64,000 nt of DNA from CBDHCC01 sp965219235 (GTDB lineage Bacteria > Pseudomonadota > Alphaproteobacteria > Sphingomonadales > Sphingomonadaceae). The notes below the pieces were generated by a model that searched no databases, was not told the origin of the DNA, and worked only from the letters and a program-made list of their open reading frames with translations. Every line of letters starts with the position of its first letter. The first letter of the stretch is position 1. Position numbers and translations under genes: made by a program. Shown here in pieces: positions 42,737 to 51,572 of this stretch. The stretch is from NCBI GenBank assembly GCA_965219235.1, contig OZ244721.1, positions 930,001-994,000 on the forward strand. The letters run 5' to 3'.

Positions 42737-43474
42737 ATGGACACGATCGAGAAACCCGCCGGGACCGCCGTGTCGGGCGTCAAGTGGCGCTGGCCAGCGA
42801 TCCACCCGGAAGGCTACAAGTACATCGCCATCGGGGCGGGCGCGGCGCTGCTGTTCTTCGCGGTCGGGTGGTCGCTGCCGGCCTGGTTGCTGGTCGGCCT
42901 GACCGTCTGGATCATCAGCTTCTTCCGCGACCCCGTGCGCACCGTGCCGGGCGATCCCGGCCTGATCGTGGCGCCCGCCGACGGTCTGATTACCCTGATC
43001 CAGAAGGTGGCGCCGCCGCCCGAGATGCGCGGGGCCGGGAAGCTGGGCGACGAGCCGCTCACCCGCGTGTCGATCTTCATGAGCGTCTTCGACGTTCACA
43101 TCAACCGCGCGCCGGTCGCCGGCACGGTCTCCGACATGATCTATGTGCCGGGCAAGTTCGTCAACGCCGACCTGGATAAGGCCAGCGAGGACAACGAGCG
43201 CAACCACATCCTGATGCGCGACAAGGACGGCCGGATGATCGGCTTCACCCAGATCGCGGGGCTGGTGGCGCGCCGCATCCTGCCCTTCGTGAAGCGCGGC
43301 GACATCGTGGCGGTGGGGCAGCGCATCGGCCTCATACGCTTCGGCAGCCGGGTCGACGTCTACCTGCCGGCGGGCACCATGCCGGCCGTGCTGCTCGGCC
43401 AGCGATCGATCGCTGGCGAGACGGTGATCGCGCGCATCGGCGAGGACCGGGTCATCGCGGGCGTGGCGCAATAG
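42737..43474 (+). CDS. psd: Phosphatidylserine decarboxylase proenzyme
   Basis: 245 aa, of the short type. Two hydrophobic segments lie at about 27-62 (YIAIGAGAALLFFAVGWSLPAWLLVGLTVWIISFF), followed by FRDPVRTVPGDPGLIVAPADG, VFDVHINRAPVAG, and RFGSRVDVYLP, where the chain self-cleaves at G-S to give the pyruvoyl group. It makes phosphatidylethanolamine at the inner membrane. pssA begins 2 bp after its stop, so substrate and product enzymes are in one operon. Confidence 0.95.
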   Translation: MDTIEKPAGTAVSGVKWRWPAIHPEGYKYIAIGAGAALLFFAVGWSLPAWLLVGLTVWIISFFRDPVRTVPGDPGLIVAPADGLITLIQKVAPPPEMRGAGKLGDEPLTRVSIFMSVFDVHINRAPVAGTVSDMIYVPGKFVNADLDKASEDNERNHILMRDKDGRMIGFTQIAGLVARRILPFVKRGDIVAVGQRIGLIRFGSRVDVYLPAGTMPAVLLGQRSIAGETVIARIGEDRVIAGVAQ

Positions 43475-43476
43475 CC

Positions 43477-44265
43477 ATGCGGCGACCGCTGCGGGCACGC
43501 CGCGCCGCGATCCCGCTGCGCACCGTCGCACCCAACGCGATCACCGCGATGGCGCTCTGCCTGGGGCTGACCGGCATCCGCTTCGCGCTCAGTGCCAAGT
43601 GGGAGGCGGCGCTCATCGCCATCCTGGTGGCCGGCGTGCTCGACGGTCTGGACGGGCGCGTGGCGCGCCTGCTGCGCGCGCAGAGCCGCTTCGGCGAGCA
43701 GCTCGATTCGCTGTCCGACTGCATCGCCTTTGGCGTGGCGCCGACCTTCGTCGTGTACCTGTGGAGCCTGCAGACGCTGCCGCGGTTCGGCTGGATCTGC
43801 GCGCTGGCGCTGGCGCTCAGCTGCGCGCTCCGGCTCGCGCGGTTCAACGCGCGGATCGACCTGGAGGACCAGCCGCACAAGTCCGCCGGCTTTCTGACCG
43901 GCGTGCCGGCCCCCGCCGCGGCGGGCCTGGCCTTCCTGCCGATCTATCTGTGGCTGGTGACCGGCGAGGAGCTCTTCCGAAATCCTTGGCTGGTGGCCGT
44001 CTGGTCGGTCACGGTGGCGATCCTGATGATCTCCAACGTCGCGACCTTCAGTTGGAGTTCGCTGCGCCTCCGACGGACGATCCGGCTGGAGGCCATCTTC
44101 GCGCTCGCGATCCTGACCGTGGCGCTGGCGACGCTGACGTGGGAGACGCTGACGGTGGTGTGCGCGATCTATCTCGCCTTCCTGCCGGTCAGCATCCGCA
44201 GCTACGCCAAGGTCAGGCGGCAATCCGCGGGGGAAGATTCGTTCGGCGGGACATCGGCGGCCTGA
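43477..44265 (+). CDS. pssA: CDP-diacylglycerol-serine O-phosphatidyltransferase
   Basis: 262 aa membrane protein with the CDP-alcohol phosphotransferase motif DGLDGRVARLLRAQSRFGEQLDSLSD and about 7 hydrophobic segments. It joins serine to CDP-diacylglycerol to make phosphatidylserine, the substrate of Psd encoded just upstream. The end of the gene overlaps a small convergent gene by 53 bp. Confidence 0.94.
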   Translation: MRRPLRARRAAIPLRTVAPNAITAMALCLGLTGIRFALSAKWEAALIAILVAGVLDGLDGRVARLLRAQSRFGEQLDSLSDCIAFGVAPTFVVYLWSLQTLPRFGWICALALALSCALRLARFNARIDLEDQPHKSAGFLTGVPAPAAAGLAFLPIYLWLVTGEELFRNPWLVAVWSVTVAILMISNVATFSWSSLRLRRTIRLEAIFALAILTVALATLTWETLTVVCAIYLAFLPVSIRSYAKVRRQSAGEDSFGGTSAA

Positions 44266-44434
44266 CGAACACCGGCGCGCGGGTGGATGCGGGGCGTTCG
44301 ACCATGACCACCGGCACCTTGACCGCTCCTAGAGCGGACACCACCTGGGGCCACGCGTCCAAGACCATCCGCCGCGCCGACAGCGACAGCGCCACACCGA
44401 GAACCATCAGGACGGCCACACCCAAGATCGACAT
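44213..44434 (-). CDS. Small single-span membrane protein, unknown
   Basis: 73 aa from MSILGVAVLMVLGVALSLSARR, with an excellent AAGGAG 6 bases upstream on the minus strand. One N-terminal membrane span is followed by a short cytoplasmic or periplasmic tail rich in Arg, Pro and Val. It overlaps the 3' end of pssA tail to tail. No family is recognised; the ribosome-binding site and the hydrophobic start are the main support. Confidence 0.55.
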   Translation of the reverse strand: MSILGVAVLMVLGVALSLSARRMVLDAWPQVVSALGAVKVPVVMVERPASTRAPVFVRPPMSRRTNLPPRIAA

Positions 44435-44660
44435 ACCGTGCTCCTTCCGTTCCTTTTTGTTGCCGTTCCGTTCCGATGTCAAGCGTCTCCGGCACGAATG
44501 TGGAACAGCGGCGACAATGCTTGCCACACTGGCGTGGTTCCACTAATGGGCCGCACTCAACCCACATGGCGGTCACATCGACCCGGTGCGGTGTCTCCCA
44601 CCTCTGGCGGGAGCCGCCGTTCTCGATCGCCAGAGGATCAACCGGCAAGGAGACACTCCC

Positions 44661-45413
44661 ATGGCGACCCCCACGGTCAGCTTGCAGACCCTGCTCGAGG
44701 CAGGCGCGCATTTCGGACACCAGACGCACCGCTGGAACCCCAAGATGAAGCCCTACATCTTCGGGGCGCGCAACGGCGTCCACATCCTCGATCTCTCGCA
44801 GTCGGTGCCGCTGATGCAGCGCGCGCTCGACTTCATCGCGTCCACGGCGAACGCCGGCGGCAAGGTGCTGTTCGTCGGCACCAAGCGCCAGGCGCAGGAG
44901 CCGGTGGCGGAGGCCGCGCGCACGGCCGGCCAGCACTTCGTCAACCACCGCTGGCTGGGCGGGATGCTGACCAACTGGAAGACGATCTCCAACTCCATCA
45001 AGCGGCTGAAGTCGCTGGAGGAGCAGCTGTCGGGCGACACCGCAGGCCTCACCAAGAAGGAGGTGCTGCAGCTGACCCGCGAGCGCGACAAGCTGGAGCT
45101 GTCCTTGGGCGGCATCCGCGACATGGGCACGATCCCCGACGTCATGTTCGTGATCGACGCGAACAAGGAGGAGCTGGCGATCAAGGAGGCGAACACGCTC
45201 GGCATCCCAGTCGTCGCCATCCTCGATTCGAACGTCGATCCCACCGGCATCGCCTTTCCGATCCCCGGCAACGACGATTCCGCGCGCGCCATCCGGCTCT
45301 ACAGCGACCTGGTGGCCGAGGCCGCCGGCGGCAGCGGCGGGACCGAGCTGTCGGGCACCGACTTCGGCGCGCAGGCGGAGCCACCGGCCGAACCCGCGCT
45401 CGCCGACGCCTGA
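44661..45413 (+). CDS. rpsB: 30S ribosomal protein S2
   Basis: 250 aa, MATPTVSLQTLLEAGAHFGHQTHRWNPKMKPYIFGARNGVHILDL; AAGGAG lies 9 bases before the ATG. Conserved LFVGTKRQAQ, NHRWLGGMLTNWKTI and GIPVVAILDSNVDP blocks. First gene of the rpsB-tsf-pyrH-frr cluster. The C-terminal 20 residues are an Ala/Glu-rich extension. Confidence 0.98.
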   Translation: MATPTVSLQTLLEAGAHFGHQTHRWNPKMKPYIFGARNGVHILDLSQSVPLMQRALDFIASTANAGGKVLFVGTKRQAQEPVAEAARTAGQHFVNHRWLGGMLTNWKTISNSIKRLKSLEEQLSGDTAGLTKKEVLQLTRERDKLELSLGGIRDMGTIPDVMFVIDANKEELAIKEANTLGIPVVAILDSNVDPTGIAFPIPGNDDSARAIRLYSDLVAEAAGGSGGTELSGTDFGAQAEPPAEPALADA

Positions 45414-45438
45414 ACCACATTTCTCAAGGACACGACTG

Positions 45439-46365
45439 ATGGCACAGATCACCGCGGGCGCGGTCAAGGACCTGCGCGAGCGTTCCGGCGCCGGCATGAT
45501 GGATTGCAAGAAGGCGCTGGCGGAGACCGACGGCGACCTGGAGGCGGCGGTCGACCTGCTGCGCACCAAGGGCCTGGCGGCCGCGCAGAAGAAGTCCAGC
45601 CGCACCGCGGCCGAGGGCCTGATCGGCGTGGCCGTCGAGGGTCGGCGCGGCGCCATCGTCGAGGTGAATTCGGAGACCGACTTTGTCGCCAAGAACGACC
45701 GCTTCCAGGAGTTCGTGAGCGCGGTGGCGACCCTCGCACTCGCCACGGGCGACGATCTCGACGCGTTGAACGCGGCCGACTATCCCGGCGGCGGCACAGT
45801 GGCCGAGCGGCTGGTCGACAACGTCGCCACCATCGGCGAGAACCAGCGGCTGCGCCGTGCCGCCCGGCTCGAAGTGTCCAAGGGCGCGGTCGTGGCCTAT
45901 GTCCACAATTCGGTGGCGCCGGGCCTGGGCAAGATCGGCGTGCTCGTCGCGTTGGAGAGCGCGGCGGCCACGGACGTGCTGGAGCCGCTGGGCAAGCAGA
46001 TCGCGATGCATATCGCCGCCGCCTTCCCGCTGGCGCTCAAGGCCGAGGGTCTGGACGCCGAGCTGATCGAGCGCGAGCGCGGCATCGCGGCCGAGAAGGC
46101 CAAGGAGTCCGGCAAGCCCGACGAGGTGCAGCGCAAGATGGTCGACGGCGCGGTCGCGAAGTTCGCCAAGGACAACGCGCTGATGAGCCAGCTGTTCGTG
46201 ATCGACAACAAGACGCCGATCTCCGACGTGGTCGCCCGGGCGGCGAAGGATGCCGGCACGGAGATCACGCTCAAGGATTATGTCCGCTACCAGCTCGGCG
46301 AGGGCATCGAGCGCGCCGAGCAGGATTTCGCGGCCGAGGTGGCCGCCACGCTCAAGCAGGACTGA
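45439..46365 (+). CDS. tsf: Elongation factor Ts
   Basis: 308 aa. N-terminal UBA-like segment VKDLRERSGAGMMDCKKALAETDGDLEAAVDLLRTKG, then the dimerisation motif VEVNSETDFVAKNDRFQEFV. It recycles EF-Tu by releasing GDP. It follows rpsB by 25 bp with AAGGA before the ATG. Confidence 0.98.
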   Translation: MAQITAGAVKDLRERSGAGMMDCKKALAETDGDLEAAVDLLRTKGLAAAQKKSSRTAAEGLIGVAVEGRRGAIVEVNSETDFVAKNDRFQEFVSAVATLALATGDDLDALNAADYPGGGTVAERLVDNVATIGENQRLRRAARLEVSKGAVVAYVHNSVAPGLGKIGVLVALESAAATDVLEPLGKQIAMHIAAAFPLALKAEGLDAELIERERGIAAEKAKESGKPDEVQRKMVDGAVAKFAKDNALMSQLFVIDNKTPISDVVARAAKDAGTEITLKDYVRYQLGEGIERAEQDFAAEVAATLKQD

Positions 46366-46435
46366 CTTGTGGGGGCGGGGGCGCCACCGTAGGGTGCGCG
46401 CCGCCGCTCCACCCGCCCGAGGCTCCATCGCACCC

Positions 46436-47176
46436 ATGCCGCGCCCCCGTTACGACCGCATCCTCCTGAAGCTGTCCGGCGAGGCGCTGATGGGCGATGG
46501 GCAGTTCGGCATCGATCCGGGCACCACCAGCCGGGTCGCCGGCGAGATCAAGGAGGCGGTCGAGGCGGGCCACGAGCTGTGCCTGGTGGTCGGCGGCGGC
46601 AACATCTTTCGCGGGCTGGCGGCGGCGGCCGAGGGCTTCGACCGCACGACGGCCGACTATATGGGGATGCTCGCCACCGTCATGAACGCGCTGGCGGTGC
46701 AGAACGCGCTGGAAACGATCGGCGTGGACACGCGCGTGCTCTCCGCCATCCCGATGAGCACGGTGTGCGAGCCCTACATCCGCCGACGGGCCGTGCGGCA
46801 CATGGAAAAGGGCCGCGTGGTGATCTTCGCGGCGGGCACCGGCAATCCGTTCTTCACCACCGACACCGCCGCCGCCCTTCGCGCGGCCGAGATGAACTGC
46901 CACGCGCTGTTCAAGGGGACGAGCGTGGACGGCGTGTACGACGCCGACCCCAAGAAGGTGGCGGACGCCGCGCGCTACGAGACGCTGTCGTTCAACCGCG
47001 TGCTCGCCGACGACCTGAAGGTCATGGACGCCAGCGCGGTGGCGCTGTGCCGCGACAACGACATCCCCATCGTGGTCTTCAACATCCGGCAGGAGGGCAA
47101 CCTGGCCCGCGTGCTGGCCGGGGAGGGCACCGCCACGGTGGTCCAGAACGAGGAGAAGGCGCGTGCCGCAATTTGA
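46436..47176 (+). CDS. pyrH: Uridylate kinase
   Basis: 246 aa from MPRPRYDRILLKLSGEALMGDGQFGIDP. Amino-acid-kinase fold with VVGGGNIFRGL, ADYMGMLATVMNALAVQ, GTGNPFFTTDTAAALRA and DGVYDADPKK. It makes UDP from UMP and ATP. Its last 14 bp overlap frr. Confidence 0.97.
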   Translation: MPRPRYDRILLKLSGEALMGDGQFGIDPGTTSRVAGEIKEAVEAGHELCLVVGGGNIFRGLAAAAEGFDRTTADYMGMLATVMNALAVQNALETIGVDTRVLSAIPMSTVCEPYIRRRAVRHMEKGRVVIFAAGTGNPFFTTDTAAALRAAEMNCHALFKGTSVDGVYDADPKKVADAARYETLSFNRVLADDLKVMDASAVALCRDNDIPIVVFNIRQEGNLARVLAGEGTATVVQNEEKARAAI

Positions 47177-47720
47177 CAAGAGCGACCTGGAACGCCGGAT
47201 GAAGGGCGCGGTGGACTCGCTGCGCAGCGACTTCGGCGGCCTGCGCACCGGCCGCGCGTCCACCTCGCTGCTCGATCCCGTGCAGGTCGAGGTCTATGGC
47301 GCCAACATGCCGCTCAACCAGGTGGCGACCGTCTCCACGCCGGAGCCGCGCTTGCTGACGGTGCAGGTGTGGGACAGGTCGAACGTGACCCCGGTGGAAA
47401 AGGCGATCCGCCAGGCGGGTCTCGGCATCAACCCGATCATCGACGGCCAGACCATCCGCCTGCCGATCCCCGACATGACCGAGGAGCGGCGGCGCGAGCT
47501 TGCCAAGCTCGCCAGCTCCTACTCCGAGAAAGCGAAAATCGCGGTCCGCAACGTGCGCCGCGACGGCATGGATGCCTTGAAGGCGGACGAGAAGAAGGGC
47601 GAGATCGCCGAGGACGAGCGCAAGCGCCGCGAGGGCGACGTCCAGAAGCTGACGGACCAGATGGTCGCCGAGATCGACGAGGTCACCGCGGCCAAGGAAA
47701 AGGAAATCATGGGGCAGTGA
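47163..47720 (+). CDS. frr: Ribosome recycling factor
   Basis: 185 aa from GTG 47163 inside pyrH. Conserved LRTGRASTSLLDPVQVEVYGANMPLNQVATVSTPEPRLLTVQVWD, then the three-helix bundle. It splits post-termination ribosomes together with EF-G. The GTG of the next gene overlaps its stop (GTGA). Confidence 0.97.
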   Translation: MPQFDKSDLERRMKGAVDSLRSDFGGLRTGRASTSLLDPVQVEVYGANMPLNQVATVSTPEPRLLTVQVWDRSNVTPVEKAIRQAGLGINPIIDGQTIRLPIPDMTEERRRELAKLASSYSEKAKIAVRNVRRDGMDALKADEKKGEIAEDERKRREGDVQKLTDQMVAEIDEVTAAKEKEIMGQ

Positions 47721-48460
47721 GCGCCCCGGCGGTCGCCACCCGGCTCTCGGCGGCCTGCGGCGCCGGCGCGCCCCGGCACGTCGCGATCATCATGGACGGC
47801 AACGGCCGCTGGGCCGCGCGCCGCCACCTGCCCCGCATCGCCGGGCACCGGAAGGGGGTGGAGGCGGTGCGCGCCGTATCCCGCGCCGCGCGGGCGCTGG
47901 GCGTGGAGGTGCTGACGCTCTACGCCTTTTCCACCGAGAACTGGTCGCGGCCCGACGACGAGGTGTCGAGCCTGCTGGGCCTGCTGCGGCAATATCTGCG
48001 CACTGAAATCGACGAGCTGGTCGTGGAGGATGTGCGGCTGCGCGTGCTGGGCGACCTGTCGCGCTTCGCCGCCGACCTGCGCGGCGAGATCGCGTCGGCG
48101 GTCGGACGCACGCGCGAGAACACCGGCCCGGTGCTCGCCATCGCGCTCAACTACGGCGCGCGGGCCGAGTTGGTGGCGGCGGCGCGGCAACTGGCGCACC
48201 GCGTCGCCGCCGGCGCGCTCGACCCCGATGCCATCGACGAGGAGGCGCTGGAGACGGCCCTGGCCACGGGCGACCTGCCGCCGCTCGACCTGATGATCCG
48301 CACGTCGGGCGAGCAGCGGCTGTCGAACTTCATGCTGTGGCAGGCCGCCTATGCGGAGCTGATGTTCGTCGATACGCTGTGGCCCGACTTCGGCGCGGCC
48401 GACCTCGCCGCGGCGTTGGAGCGCTATGCCGCGCGCGAGCGGCGGTTCGGCGGGCGATGA
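47717..48460 (+). CDS. uppS: Isoprenyl transferase (undecaprenyl diphosphate synthase)
   Basis: 247 aa. HVAIIMDGNGRWAARRHLPRIAGHRKG holds the catalytic Asp; YAFSTENWSRP and DLMIRTSGEQRLSNFMLWQAAYAEL complete the family pattern. It makes the C55 lipid carrier for cell wall synthesis. Overlaps frr and cdsA by 4 bp each. Confidence 0.96.
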   Translation: MSAPAVATRLSAACGAGAPRHVAIIMDGNGRWAARRHLPRIAGHRKGVEAVRAVSRAARALGVEVLTLYAFSTENWSRPDDEVSSLLGLLRQYLRTEIDELVVEDVRLRVLGDLSRFAADLRGEIASAVGRTRENTGPVLAIALNYGARAELVAAARQLAHRVAAGALDPDAIDEEALETALATGDLPPLDLMIRTSGEQRLSNFMLWQAAYAELMFVDTLWPDFGAADLAAALERYAARERRFGGR

Positions 48461-49254
48461 CGGCCGGCCGCGATCCGGTGCGCCGGCCGCGCGGCTGGAG
48501 CGATCTGGCGACCCGCACCGGGGTGGGCGTCGCCATGGCGGCGGTCGCGGGCGTGGCGCTGGCCCTGGGCGGGGTGGCCTGGTGGGCGCTGGCGTCCGTG
48601 GTCGCGCTGCTGATGCTCCACGAATGGGGAACGCTCGTCCGCGCGCCGGAGCGGGAGACGCGCACCGCGCTGTTCGCGCTGTCGGTCCCCATGGCGATCT
48701 CGGCGCCGATCGCCGCCGGACCGTTCTACTTCGCGCTCGGGCTGTTCGCCGCCGCCGCCATCTTCGTCCTGCTGGTCACGCGCCGGCTGTCGCTCGCCCA
48801 AGGCGTGCTCTACGTCGCCGCGCCGGCGCTGGCGCTCCTGTGGCTGAGGGACGAGCCGGAGGGCCTGGCCTGGACGCTGCTGGCGGTGGGCGTGGTCGTG
48901 GCGGCCGACACCTGCGCCTATTTCGCCGGACGGCTGCTCGGAGGGCCGAAGCTGATGCCGCGCGTGTCGCCCAACAAGACCTGGGCGGGGCTGGGGGGGG
49001 CGATGGTCGGGGCGACCGCGTTCACCGCGCTGATGGCCGCGCGGACGGCGCTGCCCGGGCAGCTGGTCCTCGGCGCGCCCCTGCTGGCGGTCATCGCGCA
49101 GATGGGCGACCTGTTCGAGAGCCACATGAAGCGGCTGGCGGGCCTCAAGGACTCCGGCTCGCTGCTGCCCGGCCATGGCGGCGTGCTCGACCGTCTCGAC
49201 GGCCTGGTGCCCGTGGCGCCGGCCGTGGCGGTCCTCGCGCTGGTGCTGGGATGA
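48457..49254 (+). CDS. cdsA: Phosphatidate cytidylyltransferase
   Basis: 265 aa with about seven membrane segments. The C-terminal signature is present: VSPNKTWAGLGGAMVG ... AQMGDLFESHMKRLAGLKDSGSLLPGHGGVLDRLDGL. It makes CDP-diacylglycerol, the precursor used by PssA (43477). Overlaps both neighbours by ATGA. Confidence 0.96.
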   Translation: MTAGRDPVRRPRGWSDLATRTGVGVAMAAVAGVALALGGVAWWALASVVALLMLHEWGTLVRAPERETRTALFALSVPMAISAPIAAGPFYFALGLFAAAAIFVLLVTRRLSLAQGVLYVAAPALALLWLRDEPEGLAWTLLAVGVVVAADTCAYFAGRLLGGPKLMPRVSPNKTWAGLGGAMVGATAFTALMAARTALPGQLVLGAPLLAVIAQMGDLFESHMKRLAGLKDSGSLLPGHGGVLDRLDGLVPVAPAVAVLALVLG

Positions 49255-50414
49255 TCCCGCAGAGCGTCACGATCCTGGGCGCCACCGGCTCGGTCGGGCG
49301 CAGCACGCTCGACATTCTGAGCCGCGAGCCCGAGCGCTTCCGGGTCGACACCCTGACGGCGCACGGCGACGTGGCCGGGCTCGCCCGGGCCGCCTTGAAG
49401 ACGCGCGCCGCGCTCGCGGTCATCGCCGATCCCGCGCGTCACGCCGAGCTGCGCGAGGCGCTGGCCGGCACCGGGACGGCGGCCGCGGCGGGGCCGGAGG
49501 CGCTGGTCGAGGCGGCGGGGCGCGGCGTCGACATCGTCGTGGCCGCGATCGTGGGCGGAGCGGGCCTGGCGCCCGTGCTCGCGGCCGCGCGGGCGGGCAC
49601 CCGCATCGCGCTCGCCAACAAGGAGGCGCTGGTGTGCGCCGGCGAGCTGGTGCGCGCGGAGTGCGCGCGGTCGGGGGCCACGCTGCTGACGGTGGATTCG
49701 GAGCACAGCGCGATCTTCCAGTGCTTCGACTTCGAGCGGCCGGAGCGGGTGCGCCGCATCATCCTGACCGCCAGCGGTGGGCCGTTCCGATGCTGGAGCC
49801 GGGAGCGGATGCGCGCCGTCACTCCGGAGCAGGCGGTCGCCCACCCCAACTGGTCGATGGGCGCCAAGATCTCGGTCGACAGTGCCACCATGATGAACAA
49901 GGGGCTGGAGGTCGTCGAGGCCTGGCACCTGTTCCCCATCGCCAAGGAGGCGATCGAGGTGGTCGTTCATCCCCAATCGGTGATCCACTCGCTGGTCGAT
50001 TACGTCGACGGGTCGGTGCTGGCGCAGCTCGGCGCGCCGGACATGCGCACACCGATCGCCGGCGCGCTCGCCTGGCCCGACCGCCTGCCCGTGCCGGTCG
50101 AGGCCCTCGACCTGGTGGCGCTCTCGCGCCTTGACTTCGAGGCGCCCGACCCGGGGCGCTTCCCGGCGCTCCGATTGGCCCGAGAGGCGCTGGATTTGGG
50201 CGGGGCCGCCCCGGCGGTGCTGAACGCCGCCAACGAGGAGGCGGTGGCCGGTTTCCTGGCCCGGCGCATCGGCTTTCTCGACATCGCCGGGGTGGTCGAG
50301 GAGGTCCTCGCGCGCGACCTCCCGCGCCGACCCGCATCCCTGTCCGACGTGCTCGCGATCGACGGCGAGGCCCGCCGGCGGGCGCGCCACGCCATGCGGG
50401 CCTGCGCGGCGTGA
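49251..50414 (+). CDS. dxr: 1-deoxy-D-xylulose 5-phosphate reductoisomerase
   Basis: 387 aa. The Rossmann start VTILGATGSVGRSTLDIL, the NKEALVCAGEL motif, the metal-binding VDSEHSAIFQC and the flexible-loop region WSMGAKISVDSATMMNKGLEVVEAWHLF are all present. It makes MEP in the non-mevalonate isoprenoid pathway, upstream of the product used by UppS. Coupled to cdsA and rseP by 4-bp overlaps. Confidence 0.96.
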   Translation: MIPQSVTILGATGSVGRSTLDILSREPERFRVDTLTAHGDVAGLARAALKTRAALAVIADPARHAELREALAGTGTAAAAGPEALVEAAGRGVDIVVAAIVGGAGLAPVLAAARAGTRIALANKEALVCAGELVRAECARSGATLLTVDSEHSAIFQCFDFERPERVRRIILTASGGPFRCWSRERMRAVTPEQAVAHPNWSMGAKISVDSATMMNKGLEVVEAWHLFPIAKEAIEVVVHPQSVIHSLVDYVDGSVLAQLGAPDMRTPIAGALAWPDRLPVPVEALDLVALSRLDFEAPDPGRFPALRLAREALDLGGAAPAVLNAANEEAVAGFLARRIGFLDIAGVVEEVLARDLPRRPASLSDVLAIDGEARRRARHAMRACAA

Positions 50415-51493
50415 GCGCGGCGCCCTCGCTGCCGTTCACGATCGCGGCGTTCCTGCTCGCGATCGGCGTGCTGGTCGTCGTCCACGAGCTCGGCCATTAC
50501 TGGGTGGGCCGCTGGTTCGGAGTGCGGGCGGAGGCGTTCTCGGTGGGCTTCGGACGCGAGATCGTCGGCCGCACGGACCGGCGCGGGACCCGCTGGGCGC
50601 TCGGCTGGCTGCCGCTCGGCGGCTATGTCCGCTTCGCCGGCGACATGAATCCGGCGAGCGCCGACACCACCGGCGACGGCGAGCCGGGCACCTTCCAGGC
50701 GGCGCGGCTGTGGCAGCGCGCGCTGATCGTGCTGGCCGGTCCCGCGGTCAACCTGCTGTTCGCGATCGCCATCTACATGGGATTCATCGCCGCGGTCGGC
50801 CTGCCCAGCGCCCCGGCGGTGGTCTCGGCGGTGCAGCCGGGCAGCGTCGCCGCGGCGACCGGCTTTCGCGTCGGCGACCGCGTCACCGCGATCGACGGCC
50901 GGGCGATCGACGGGTTCGACGAACTCGCCACCCAGGTGAGCCTCCGGCCCGGGCGCACGCTCCGCTTCCGGGTCGAGCGCGCCGGCCGGGAGACCACGCT
51001 CACCGCCGCGCCCCGCGCCGTGGTGCGCAGCGACCGCTTCGGCAACCGGGCGCGGATCGGGCAGCTGGGGCTCGCCGGCAGCGTCGCCTACGAGCGCGTG
51101 CCCGCCTGGCGCCTGCCCGCCGCCGCCACCGGGCTCGCCGCCAGCCAGTTGCGGGTGATGGCGCAGGTGCTGGGCCAGATCGTGCGCGGCGAACGCTCTA
51201 TGGACGACCTGGGCGGCCCGGTGAAGATCGGCAAGATCACCGGCGAGCAGGCGTCGCTGGGACTGCTGCCCTTCGTGCTGCTGCTCGCCATCCTGTCGCT
51301 TAACTTGGCGTTCATGAACCTCTTGCCAATTCCGATGCTCGATGGGGGGCACCTGCTGTTCTACGCGGTGGAGGCGGTGCGCGGCCGTCCCGCCGATCCG
51401 GCGGTGATGGAGTGGGCTTTTCGGGGAGGAGTGGCGCTGGTGATCGCCTTCTTCCTGTTCGTCACGGTCAACGACGTGTCCTCGCTGCTGTGA
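50411..51493 (+). CDS. rseP: Site-2 zinc metalloprotease RseP
   Basis: 360 aa from a GTG overlapping dxr. HELGH at 25-29 is the zinc motif in the first membrane span; PLGGYVRFAGD follows, then a PDZ domain (VVSAVQPGSVAAATGFRVGDRVTAIDGRAI). The second active-site motif is LNLAFMNLLPIPMLDGGHLLFY. It performs intramembrane cleavage of anti-sigma factors in the envelope stress response. bamA follows, the usual order. Confidence 0.95.
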   Translation: MSAAPSLPFTIAAFLLAIGVLVVVHELGHYWVGRWFGVRAEAFSVGFGREIVGRTDRRGTRWALGWLPLGGYVRFAGDMNPASADTTGDGEPGTFQAARLWQRALIVLAGPAVNLLFAIAIYMGFIAAVGLPSAPAVVSAVQPGSVAAATGFRVGDRVTAIDGRAIDGFDELATQVSLRPGRTLRFRVERAGRETTLTAAPRAVVRSDRFGNRARIGQLGLAGSVAYERVPAWRLPAAATGLAASQLRVMAQVLGQIVRGERSMDDLGGPVKIGKITGEQASLGLLPFVLLLAILSLNLAFMNLLPIPMLDGGHLLFYAVEAVRGRPADPAVMEWAFRGGVALVIAFFLFVTVNDVSSLL

Positions 51494-51572
51494 GGTTGTG
51501 AGCCCGCACCCCGCCGGGTAAGGGCGCTCTCGTCGGAGTGGACGCTCCTGGCGGACAGACAAAGGAACTTGA

